In this document: positions 1 through 6,927 of the stretch, piece after piece
How the letters are laid out: each line of letters starts with the position of its first letter
Numbering within the stretch: position 1 is the stretch's first letter
Assembly: GCF_020982545.1 (NCBI RefSeq)
Contig: NZ_JAJKLK010000001.1
Span: 1,302,001-1,366,000 of the forward strand
DNA length: 64,000 bases
From: Streptomyces sp. MNU76
Lineage (GTDB): Bacteria > Actinomycetota > Actinomycetes > Streptomycetales > Streptomycetaceae
Direction: 5' to 3'
Made by a program: the position numbers and the translations under genes
Notes under the pieces: generated by a model
Database searches by the model: none
What the model was told of the DNA's origin: nothing
The model's input: the letters and a program-made list of their open reading frames with translations, nothing else

Positions 1-963
1 GGCCTGAGCCCCGCCGACCACGCACTCGACACGGCCGCCGGGCCCGTCCCGTACGACGTCCTCGTCGTCGCGACCGGCGCCGAACCGGTCCGGCTGCCGG
101 GCGCCGAGGGGGTGCCCGGGGTGCATCTGCTGCGGACCCTGGACGACGCCGAGCGGCTGCGGCCCGTGCTGGCACGGCAGCACGACATCGTGGTCGTGGG
201 CGCGGGCTGGATCGGCGCGGAGTTCGCCACCGCCGCGCGCGAGGCGGGCTGCGCGGTGACGGTCGTCGAGGCGGCGGACCGCCCGCTCGCGGGCGCGCTC
301 CCCGCGGAGGTGGCCGCCCCGATGACCGCCTGGTACGCCGACAGCGGCGCCACCCTGCGCACCCACGCGCGCGTGGCGCGCGTCGAGCCCGGGACGGTGG
401 TCCTGGACGACGGCACCCGGGTCCCGGCGGGCGCGGTCGTCGTCGGCATCGGCGCGCGCCCCGCCACGGCCTGGCTGAAGGGCTCCGGCATCGAACTCGG
501 CGCCCACGGCGAGGTGGTCGCCGACGACCATCTGCGCACCTCCGCAGCGGACGTCTACGCCGTCGGCGACTGCGCCTCCTTCCCCTCGGGCAGGTACGGC
601 CGGCGCCTGCTCGTCCACCACTGGGACAACGCCCTCCAGGGCCCCCGCACGGTCGCGGCGAACATCGTCGGCGAGACCCCCGAGCCCTACGACCCCGTCC
701 CGTACTTCTGGTCCGAGCAGTTCGGGCGGTTCGTCCAGTACGCCGGGGACCACGCCTCCGCCGACACGATGGTCCGGCGCGGCGACCCGACCGGCGCCGC
801 CTGGTCGGTCTGCTGGCTCCGCGAGACCCGGCTGGTCGCCCTGCTGGCAGTGGGCCGCCCCCGCGACCTGGCCCAGGGCCGCCGCCTGATCGAAGCGGGC
901 ACAGCGATGGACCCGCTGCTGCTGGAGGACCCGGCGAGGCCCCTGAAGGCGGCGACGGCGTAG
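1..963 (+). CDS. FAD-dependent NAD(P)H oxidoreductase, 5'-truncated by the window edge
   Basis: C-terminal ~320 residues of a pyridine-nucleotide-disulphide oxidoreductase of the ferredoxin/rubredoxin reductase type; frame 1 is already open at base 1. The visible part holds the ATG motif of the FAD domain (VVATGAEP, visible residues ~22-29), an NAD(P)H Rossmann motif GAGWIGAE (~66-73) and the second FAD motif VYAVGDCA (~184-191), followed by the ferredoxin-reductase-like C-terminal domain. This order is that of single-electron-carrier reductases acting with ferredoxins, Rieske proteins or P450s. No redox-active CxxxxC pair is in the visible part. It ends 53 bases before the next gene on the same strand. 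The electron partner cannot be inferred from the neighbours. Confidence 0.85.
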   Translation, partial: GLSPADHALDTAAGPVPYDVLVVATGAEPVRLPGAEGVPGVHLLRTLDDAERLRPVLARQHDIVVVGAGWIGAEFATAAREAGCAVTVVEAADRPLAGALPAEVAAPMTAWYADSGATLRTHARVARVEPGTVVLDDGTRVPAGAVVVGIGARPATAWLKGSGIELGAHGEVVADDHLRTSAADVYAVGDCASFPSGRYGRRLLVHHWDNALQGPRTVAANIVGETPEPYDPVPYFWSEQFGRFVQYAGDHASADTMVRRGDPTGAAWSVCWLRETRLVALLAVGRPRDLAQGRRLIEAGTAMDPLLLEDPARPLKAATA

Positions 964-986
964 GCCGGACGCGGCTCGGCTACCCA

Positions 987-1009
987 CTGTCAGTCCCAGA
1001 TGGCAGTCT
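987..1009 (+). promoter_or_regulatory. Possible leaderless promoter of the Rv2175c-like gene
   Basis: CTGTCAGTC, 8 bases, then CAGTCT. The spacing is that of RecA-independent damage promoters (TTGTCRGTG-N8-TANNNT), but both halves deviate. A start 7 bases downstream of the hexamer would fall on the GTG at 1017, giving a leaderless message; the only GGAG upstream is just 2 bases from the GTG, too close for a normal ribosome site. Weak candidate. Confidence 0.3.
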
Positions 1010-1016
1010 TGGAGAC

Positions 1017-1382
1017 GTGACCGAGATTGACGCAAAGATCGATGCTCTCGTCCCCGCGTGGCTGACCCTTCCCGACATCGCAGAGATGCTGGACGTCGAG
1101 GTGACCCGCGTGCGGCAGCTGGTGAAGGAAGGCCAGCTCATCGCCGTACGCCGTGGTGAGAACCGCGCACTGCACGTCCCCGCCGCCTTCATCGACGGAG
1201 ACAAGGTGGTCAAGGGCCTGACCGGCACCCTGACCCTGCTGAGGGACGACGGCTTCAGCGACGAAGAGATGCTGGAGTGGCTCTTCACTCCGGACCCCAG
1301 CCTGCCCGGCACCCCGGCCCAGGCCCTGAGCGAGAATCGCGGCACGGAGGTGAAGCGCCGCGCCCAGGCGCTCGCCGTCTGA
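1017..1382 (+). CDS. Rv2175c-like DNA-binding protein
   Basis: 121-residue protein of the Rv2175c family. In Mycobacterium tuberculosis the homologue is a winged-helix DNA-binding protein phosphorylated by PknL; that is known of the family, not shown here. The N-terminal half holds a helix-turn-helix ([20 protein letters not shown], residues ~17-36) followed by a wing ([16 protein letters not shown]). The C-terminal half ([19 protein letters not shown]) is the conserved family tail. The GTG start is chosen because the conserved [15 protein letters not shown] begins there. It lies upstream of thiE on the same strand, separated by 174 bases with a strong hairpin. The target is unknown. Confidence 0.85.
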   Translation: MTEIDAKIDALVPAWLTLPDIAEMLDVEVTRVRQLVKEGQLIAVRRGENRALHVPAAFIDGDKVVKGLTGTLTLLRDDGFSDEEMLEWLFTPDPSLPGTPAQALSENRGTEVKRRAQALAV

Positions 1383-1477
1383 CCGGAAACACCTGAGGCA
1401 CCAGACACACCGCACCCACCAGACAGACCAGAGACACCGGGGACACCCCCGGGAAGTTCGCAGCAGAGCCGCCTGTA

Positions 1478-1523
1478 CGGCGTACGGGAGCCGGGGCCCG
1501 AGAGGGTCGCGTCCCGTACGCCG
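1478..1523 (+). terminator. Strong hairpin upstream of thiE
   Basis: Perfect 12-bp inverted repeat CGGCGTACGGGA / TCCCGTACGCCG with a 22-base loop, ending 33 bases before the thiE ATG. No T-tract follows. It could end the preceding transcript or act as an attenuator or operator for thiE. No TPP riboswitch (THI box) is recognisable in this gap. Confidence 0.5.
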
Positions 1524-1556
1524 CACCGATCACGCACGCCAACGGGGGACGCACCC

Positions 1557-2199
1557 ATGCCCGACGCCGCCGCACAGCTCGCCGACGCCCGGCTCTACCT
1601 CTGCACGGACGCCCGCAAGCGCCAGGGCGACCTCCCGCGGTTCCTGGACGCGGTCCTCGCGGGCGGCGTGGACATCGTGCAGCTCCGCGACAAGGGCATG
1701 GAGGCCGCCGAGGAGCTGGAGCACCTCCAGGTCTTCGCGGACGCCTGCCGCCGGCACGGCAAGCTGCTCGCCGTCAACGACCGCGCGGACGTCGCCCACG
1801 CCATCGGCGCGGACGTGCTGCACCTCGGCCAGGGCGACCTCCCGGTCCCGGCCGCCCGCGCCGTCCTCGGCACGGACGTGCTCATCGGCCGTTCCACCCA
1901 CGCCGAGGAGGAGGCCGCCGCCGCGGCCGCCCAGGAGGGCGTGGACTACTTCTGCACGGGCCCCTGCTGGCCCACCCCACCAAGCCCGGCCGTCACGCCC
2001 CGGCCTGGACCTCGTCCGGTACACCGCCGCCCTCGCCACCGACCGCCCCTGGTTCGCCATCGGCGGTATCGACCTCGGCAATCTCGACGAGGTCGTCGAG
2101 GCGGGTGCCCGGCGGGTGGTGGTCGTCCGGGCGATCACCGAGGCCGACGACCCGGGAGCCGCCGCGGCGGAGTTCACCAAGCGGCTGCGCACCCTCTAG
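1557..2199 (+). pseudogene. thiE: Thiamine-phosphate synthase, two apparent single-base deletions
   Basis: ThiE joins HMP-pyrophosphate and thiazole phosphate to thiamine monophosphate in the cytoplasm. The first frame starts at ATG 1557 (GGGGG ribosome site, 8 bases away) and reads [26 protein letters not shown] and [11 protein letters not shown], all ThiE signatures. It then loses frame. Restoring one base at about 1977-1978 (C run) and one at about 2003 (CCGG) recovers the rest ([34 protein letters not shown]) to TAG 2197-2199, giving 214 residues, the normal length. Unrepaired, the frame runs on to 2312 with a nonsense Arg/Pro-rich tail. Both losses sit in G/C runs 26 bases apart, so a sequencing fault is more likely than true decay. 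Confidence 0.85.
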
Positions 2200-2218
2200 C
2201 CGGCCGCGTCCGCGGTGG

Positions 2219-2255
2219 CCTGGTGTCCACGTCTGTCCAAGGCGTGGACACCAGG
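2219..2255 (+). terminator. Hairpin terminator after thiE
   Basis: Perfect 13-bp inverted repeat CCTGGTGTCCACG / CGTGGACACCAGG with an 11-base loop, 20 bases after the restored thiE stop. There is no T-tract, as is common in Streptomyces. Confidence 0.65.
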
Positions 2256-2286
2256 TCGGCAAAGGGGACAAAAGCACCTGGTCTGG

Positions 2287-2315
2287 TTGGGGGACGGCGC
2301 CGACCTGACTAACCT
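2287..2315 (+). promoter_or_regulatory. Candidate leaderless metF promoter
   Basis: TTGGGG (-35-like), 17 bases, TAACCT (-10-like, 2310-2315). A start about 7 bases downstream coincides with the metF ATG at 2322. No ribosome site precedes that ATG. Confidence 0.45.
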
Positions 2316-2321
2316 GCCCGT

Positions 2322-3245
2322 ATGGCCCTAGGAACCGCTTCGACCCGCACGGACCGCGCACGGACCGTGCGTGACATGCTCGCCACGGGCAAAACCACCT
2401 ACTCCTTCGAGTTCTGGGCACCCAAGACGGAGAAGGGTGAGCGGAACCTCTGGAACGCCCTCCGCAGGATCGAGGCGGTCGCGCCCAGCTTCGTCTCCGT
2501 GACGTACGGCGCGGGCGGCTCCACCCGGGCCGGCACGGTGAAGGCGACCGAGCAGATCGCCGCCGACACCACCCTCACGCCGGTGGCCCACCTCACCGCG
2601 GTCAGCCACTCCGTCGCCGAACTGCGGAACATCATCGGCCAGTACGCGGACGCCGGCATCCGCAACATCCTCGCCGTCCGGGGCGACCCGCCCGGTGACC
2701 CGATGGCCGAGTGGATCGCGCACCCGCAGGGTCTGACCTACGCCGCCGAACTCGTCCGCCTCATCAAGGAGTCGGGCGACTTCTGCGTGGGCGTGGCGGC
2801 CTTCCCGGAGATGCACCCGCGCTCCCCGGACTGGGACAGCGACGTGGCGCGCTTCGTCGACAAGTGCCGGGCGGGCGCCGACTACGCGATCACGCAGATG
2901 TTCTTCCACCCCGACTCGTATCTGCGTCTGAGGGACGCGGTCGCGAGGGCCGGCTGCGAAACCCCCGTGATTCCCGAGGTCATGCCCGTCACCAGCGTGA
3001 AGATGCTGGAACGGTTGCCGAAACTCAGCAACGCCGCCATCCCGAACGCCCTGAAAGAGCGGATCGTCACAGCCAAAGACGATCCGGCCGCTGTACGCTC
3101 CATTGGCATCGAGTTCGCCACGGAGTTCTGCGCGAGGCTGCTGGACGAGGGAGTCCCCGGACTTCACTTCATCACCCTGAACAACTCCACCGCGACTCTG
3201 GAAATCCACGAGAACCTGGGCCTGCACCATCCACCACGGGCCTAG
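2322..3245 (+). CDS. metF: Methylenetetrahydrofolate reductase
   Basis: 307 residues. The FAD-dependent TIM-barrel enzyme reduces 5,10-methylene-THF to 5-methyl-THF, the methyl donor for methionine synthesis. The motifs [10 protein letters not shown] (Glu of the FEF/FEFFPP-type motif, ~27-36), [12 protein letters not shown] (~57-68), [10 protein letters not shown] (~113-122) and [12 protein letters not shown] (~185-196) match MetF throughout, and the length is normal. The ATG start fits the N-terminus but has no Shine-Dalgarno sequence, so the message is probably leaderless. It sits between thiE and a membrane-protein gene on the same strand; no S-box or cobalamin riboswitch is visible upstream. 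Confidence 0.95.
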   Translation: MALGTASTRTDRARTVRDMLATGKTTYSFEFWAPKTEKGERNLWNALRRIEAVAPSFVSVTYGAGGSTRAGTVKATEQIAADTTLTPVAHLTAVSHSVAELRNIIGQYADAGIRNILAVRGDPPGDPMAEWIAHPQGLTYAAELVRLIKESGDFCVGVAAFPEMHPRSPDWDSDVARFVDKCRAGADYAITQMFFHPDSYLRLRDAVARAGCETPVIPEVMPVTSVKMLERLPKLSNAAIPNALKERIVTAKDDPAAVRSIGIEFATEFCARLLDEGVPGLHFITLNNSTATLEIHENLGLHHPPRA

Positions 3246-3301
3246 ACCGGTCGCACTCGCGTACGACACACTGCGTAGCGGCTACAGGGAGAGGGGCGTA
3301 C

Positions 3302-4240
3302 ATGGGCTGGGCGGTCCTCTACATCGCGTTCGGCGTCGTCGCGTTGTGGCTGCTGGGTGAGGTGCTGCTGCAGTACAAGGCGCGTCTGCGCTGGCGCCTG
3401 CTCGCCTTCGCGGGCTTCCTCGGTGTCGTCCTCGGTGTCCTCATCCCCAACGTGATCGTCATCGGGCTGGGCGCGATCGCCTTCGCGGTCGGGCAGACGT
3501 ACGTGACGCTGTCGTTCCGGCGCGGCTTCGAGGCCGGCTGGGCCGTCCGCCCGCGCTCCGGCGAGGGCGAGGACGGCGGCCGGCTGCCCAAGGCGGCCAA
3601 GAAGCGCCGGCGCGGCGAACCGGACCGCCAGGACCCGACCCTGGAGGTCACGGACCTGGAGACCACCGCCGCCGGAACCTACGCCCAGAGCGACGACCTG
3701 CTCGACGACCGCGACGACGACGTGTTCGTCCGCCCGCAGTCCACGCCCTCCGCGGCCGGGCCGGCCCCCGTCTACTCCCCGGAACCCATGCCGGACGACA
3801 CCAGCACCTACGGCATCTACGGCGACGACAACGCCTACGCGGGCGCCACCGGCCAGCGGCAGGCGACCGCCGACCAGGCCGCGCAGGACGAGGCCTTCGC
3901 CTACTACGGCTACGACCAGCAGCAGTACGGCTACGACCCGTCGCAGCAGCAGTACGCCGCCTACTCCGACCCGTACATCGGCACCCAGACGTACGACGCC
4001 ACGGCCTCCTACGACCAGTCCTACGGGCAGCAGGGGTACGGGCAACAGGGCTACGGCCAGGACCAGTACGGCGGCGGCTACGGCGGCGAGACCCCGCCCG
4101 GCGGCGTCTGGGTCCCGCAGCAGCGCAACACCGACGACCCGTTCGGCTCGGACCTCCCGTCGGACCAGCAGTACCCGTACCAGGGCAACGGCAACGGCAA
4201 CGGCCAGAACGGCTACGACGAGCAGCAGTACCGTTTCTGA
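3302..4240 (+). CDS. Tyr/Gln-rich membrane protein of unknown function
   Basis: 312 residues from ATG 3302, preceded by AGGGAGAGG. Two or three hydrophobic helices lie in the first ~65 residues (MGWAVLYIAFGVVALWLL, then a long stretch ~31-62). A basic KKRRR segment follows, then a ~220-residue low-complexity tail with repeated YGYD, QQYGYD and YGQQGYGQ units and a GNGNGNGQNGYDEQQYRF end. The topology suggests an inner-membrane anchor with a long disordered cytoplasmic or exported tail. I do not recognise a function. The open frame extends upstream antisense-free through metF, but only this start has a ribosome site. It is convergent with the next gene. Confidence 0.8.
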   Translation: MGWAVLYIAFGVVALWLLGEVLLQYKARLRWRLLAFAGFLGVVLGVLIPNVIVIGLGAIAFAVGQTYVTLSFRRGFEAGWAVRPRSGEGEDGGRLPKAAKKRRRGEPDRQDPTLEVTDLETTAAGTYAQSDDLLDDRDDDVFVRPQSTPSAAGPAPVYSPEPMPDDTSTYGIYGDDNAYAGATGQRQATADQAAQDEAFAYYGYDQQQYGYDPSQQQYAAYSDPYIGTQTYDATASYDQSYGQQGYGQQGYGQDQYGGGYGGETPPGGVWVPQQRNTDDPFGSDLPSDQQYPYQGNGNGNGQNGYDEQQYRF

Positions 4241-4277
4241 AGGATCCGTCCGGCCCCCGCTCCGGCCCCGGTGAGCC

Positions 4278-5792
4278 TCACTGGGAGCCGCGGAAGTCCG
4301 GTCCCTCGACGATCAGTCCCGCCACCAGCGCGCCCGACATCCCGGCGTGCGCAAGACCGCCGCCGGGGTGGGACCAGCCACCCACGGTGAACAGGCCCGG
4401 CAACGCGGTGGTGTTGGACGGGTGCAGCCATCGCCCGTCCGCCGCGGCGAGCGCCGGCGCCGGGACCGCGCCCCCCTCCGCACCGGTCGTCCGCGCGATG
4501 TCGGCCGGGGTGCGCACCTCGCTCCACAGCAGACGCTTGCGCAGATCGGGGACGGCGCGCTCGGCGGCGTCGACGAGCCGCTCGGCCGACACCTCGAAGT
4601 CCTCCGACTCCGCGCCGTTGCGCTCGGGTCCGGCGGGGACCGCGCACGTGACCGTGACCGCCTCGTGGCCGGCGTCCGGGACCAGTGCCGGATCGTCGGG
4701 GCGCAGCACCGTCACCGTGGGCCGGGCGACCGTCCCGTGCGACGGACCGAAGAGCAGGTCCAGCTCGGCGTCACGATCCTCCGCGTGCACCACCGTCCGG
4801 TGCGCCGCGTCCGCCGGACGTCCGCCGCGCAGCGCCAGCAGCACGGTCAGCCGGCTCGTCGCCCCGCGCTGGGCCGGCACCTCGCCGGCATCCCGCAGGA
4901 CCGACCGCCGCGCCAGGCGGCTCAGCACCTCGGGCGCGACCCCGGCGACCACGAAGTCGGCCTCGGCCACCGCGCCGTCCGCCGACTCCACCCCGGCCGC
5001 CCGGCCGTCCTTCTCGACGATCCCGGTGACCTCGGCGCCGAAGACGAACTCGACCCGGCGGGCCAGGCACCGCTCGTACAGTGCCCGCGCCAACTCCCGC
5101 AGACCGCCCCGGACGTACCAGGTCCCGAAGGCGTGGTCGAGGTAGGGCAGGACCGCCGCGCTCGCCGGGACGCTCCTCGGGTCCAGGCCGTACGCGAGGG
5201 CGTGGCTCTCCAGCAGCGCCGTCAGCCGGGGATCGCGCAGTTCCCAGGCGCCGACCTCGGCGAGGGTGGCGGCGCGGCGGGTGCGCAGCAGCCGCCTGCG
5301 GGGGACCGAGGGGTACGGTTCGCGCTCGGCCAGGACCTTCCAGTCGGACCACAGCGGTTCCTCCAGGAGGGGCCGCCGGGTGCGGTCCCAGGCCTCGCGG
5401 GCCCGCACCAGGAAGTCGCCCCAGCGGTCGCCGACGCCCGGGCCGAGCGCGGAGTTCAGGGCGGCGACCACGCCCGCGCGGGAGGTGCCCGGCAGCAGGA
5501 GGTCGGTGCCGTCCGCGAAGACGTGCCGGGCCGCCGGGTCGACCTGGGCCAGGTCGACGCACTTCTCCAGCGGCTCCTTGCCGGTCTTGAGGAACAGGTC
5601 GCGGTGCACGGCGGGGAGCAGCAGCAGTCCAGGTCCCGTGTCGAACGCGAAGCCGTCGCGCTCGAAGCGGCCCACGGCGCCGCCGTAGGTCGTCGTGCTC
5701 TCGTGCACCACCACGCGGTGGCCCGCGACGGCCAGCCGGGCAGCGGCCCCCATCGCGCCGAGACCGGCGCCGATCACCGCGATTCTTGCCAT
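4278..5792 (-). CDS. Phytoene-desaturase-like FAD-dependent oxidoreductase
   Basis: 504 residues from ATG 5792, which has AAGG 8 bases upstream and begins directly with the dinucleotide-binding motif MARIAVIGAGLGAMGAAARLA; an ATG 30 bases further upstream is less likely. The N-terminus binds FAD (GAGLGAMG; then VVVHESTTTYGG and FAFDTGPGLL, as in CrtI/CrtN desaturases), and the C-terminus has LPGLFTVGGWSHPGGGLAHAG, the CrtI-type FAD-closing signature. CrtI enzymes desaturate or isomerise carotenoids, but no other carotenoid gene is nearby, so the substrate is unknown. A prenyl or other polyene substrate is inference only. Confidence 0.85.
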   Translation of the reverse strand: MARIAVIGAGLGAMGAAARLAVAGHRVVVHESTTTYGGAVGRFERDGFAFDTGPGLLLLPAVHRDLFLKTGKEPLEKCVDLAQVDPAARHVFADGTDLLLPGTSRAGVVAALNSALGPGVGDRWGDFLVRAREAWDRTRRPLLEEPLWSDWKVLAEREPYPSVPRRRLLRTRRAATLAEVGAWELRDPRLTALLESHALAYGLDPRSVPASAAVLPYLDHAFGTWYVRGGLRELARALYERCLARRVEFVFGAEVTGIVEKDGRAAGVESADGAVAEADFVVAGVAPEVLSRLARRSVLRDAGEVPAQRGATSRLTVLLALRGGRPADAAHRTVVHAEDRDAELDLLFGPSHGTVARPTVTVLRPDDPALVPDAGHEAVTVTCAVPAGPERNGAESEDFEVSAERLVDAAERAVPDLRKRLLWSEVRTPADIARTTGAEGGAVPAPALAAADGRWLHPSNTTALPGLFTVGGWSHPGGGLAHAGMSGALVAGLIVEGPDFRGSQ

Positions 5793-5880
5793 GTGAGCGA
5801 CCTTATCGGCCGCCGCTGACATCGCTTGTTCGCGGTCGAGCTCGGGCAGTGCGGTCGTTCGGCGGGTACGGGTTCGTCGT

Positions 5881-5918
5881 GGCTTGTCGCGCGGTTCCCC
5901 GCGCCCCTGACGGGGGGC
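5881..5918 (+). repeat. Dispersed GC-rich intergenic repeat, copy 1
   Basis: Begins GGCTTGTCGCGCGGTTCCCC and continues into a GCGCCCCTGACGGGG hairpin. About 31 of 38 bases match a second, inverted copy at 37014-37055. Both copies lie in non-coding DNA. I recognise this class as recurrent in Streptomyces intergenic regions; only the two-copy match is shown here. Confidence 0.6.
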
Positions 5919-5947
5919 AGGGGCGGGCCTGGGGAAGTACGCAGGGC

Positions 5948-5986
5948 TGAGTACCCGTACTCACCCGGTGAGATGAGTACCCGTAC
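5948..5986. promoter_or_regulatory. Paired TGAGTAC..GTAC operator-like motifs
   Basis: Perfect 16-bp palindrome TGAGTACCCGTACTCA at 5948-5963 and a second copy TGAGTACCCGTAC at 5974-5986, start-to-start 26 bases. This is the layout of a two-site transcription-factor operator. It lies 156 bases upstream of the desaturase-like start (minus strand). The factor is unknown. Confidence 0.45.
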
Positions 5987-6223
5987 GGATGGGCTCCCAC
6001 CTGCGGGAACGAGAGAGTGGAGGCACGGGAAGGGGCGCGGCCGCGGTACCGCCGACACGGGGCGGCGGAACGGCTCTCGCGCTCTTACCGCTCCTTCCGT
6101 CGACGCGAGTCGGCGGGAGCGAGGCACGGGGGAGTACGGGGGAACAGGGAAGCGCCGGTTCGAGGTGGCCCGCGGGGGACGCGGCCAGTTCGGACCGGCG
6201 CTCTCGTTTCCGCCCCGGCCCGG

Positions 6224-6856
6224 TCAGCCGTTCCCGCTCACGCGGCCCTGCAGCAGCCGGGACAGCGCCGCGTGGACGTCGTCCAGGGAGCGCTCCGGCT
6301 GGAAGGCCTTCCAGTCCAGCGCGGCCACCAGGACCATGCCGACCAGGGCCGACGCCGTCAGGCCGACGTCGATCTCGTCGCTCAGCTCGCCGCCCTCGAC
6401 GCCGTCGCGGAGCACCCCCTCGACGACGGCGACCGCCTCCCGCCGGACGACCATCAGCGTGGACTGCCAGGCGCGGTTGGTGCGCCACAGCTCGGCCACG
6501 TACAGCTGGGTGAAGGACGGGTAGCGGTCGATGAAGACGAGCCCGGCCCGGATCATCGCGTCCAGGGCGTCGACCCTGCTGCCGCCCTCCTTCGCGGTCC
6601 GCTCGGCCGCCTCGCGGAGGGAGGCGGTGAGCAGTTCCACGCCGTGCCGCAGCAGCTCCTCGAAGAGGACCGACTTGCTCGCGAAGTTGTAGTAGACCGT
6701 GCCCTTGGCGACTCCGGCGCGCTCGGCGATCTCGTCCACCGTGGTGGCGGAGAACCCCTGCTCCGCTATGAGGGTGACGGCCGCTTCGTAGAGTTTCTGC
6801 CGGGTCGCCTCGCGGCGGCCCCCGCCTGCGCCGCCGGGGGCGTTGCTGCTTTCCAT
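6224..6856 (-). CDS. TetR-family transcriptional regulator
   Basis: 210 residues from ATG 6856. N-terminal TetR helix-turn-helix: TRQKLYEAAVTLIAEQGFSA, then TVDEIAERAGVAKGTVYYNF (residues ~36-55), then SKSVLFEELL. The C-terminal ligand domain is unassigned (VDALDAMIRAGLVFIDRYPS; SALVGMVLVAALDW). It lies 71 bases downstream of the YhgE gene on the same strand as part of an ABC-ATPase/YhgE/TetR set. A 14-bp palindrome in the set's promoter (9937-9950) is the likely operator, so it probably represses the operon; that link is inference. A much longer open frame reaches 7489, but only MESSN at 6856 begins a TetR fold. Confidence 0.93.
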   Translation of the reverse strand: MESSNAPGGAGGGRREATRQKLYEAAVTLIAEQGFSATTVDEIAERAGVAKGTVYYNFASKSVLFEELLRHGVELLTASLREAAERTAKEGGSRVDALDAMIRAGLVFIDRYPSFTQLYVAELWRTNRAWQSTLMVVRREAVAVVEGVLRDGVEGGELSDEIDVGLTASALVGMVLVAALDWKAFQPERSLDDVHAALSRLLQGRVSGNG

Positions 6857-6927
6857 GGCCCTGATTGTCACAGGAACCGTGCCGTGCGCGGGAACAATGC
6901 CGTGCCGGGGAACATCGCGGTGCGGTG

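Larger units (their letters stand above)
5793..6223. other. 431-base gene-free gap between divergent-tail genes
   Basis: Long intergenic stretch between the start of the desaturase-like gene and the end of the tetR gene. It holds a dispersed repeat (5881-5918) and two TGAGTACCCGTAC motifs (5948-5989). I see no convincing coding sequence in the rest; open frames here are unsupported by ribosome sites or similarity. Confidence 0.6.

Noticed and set aside
1383..1556. TPP riboswitch before thiE
   Set aside because: No THI-box core or flanking pairing; only a simple hairpin.
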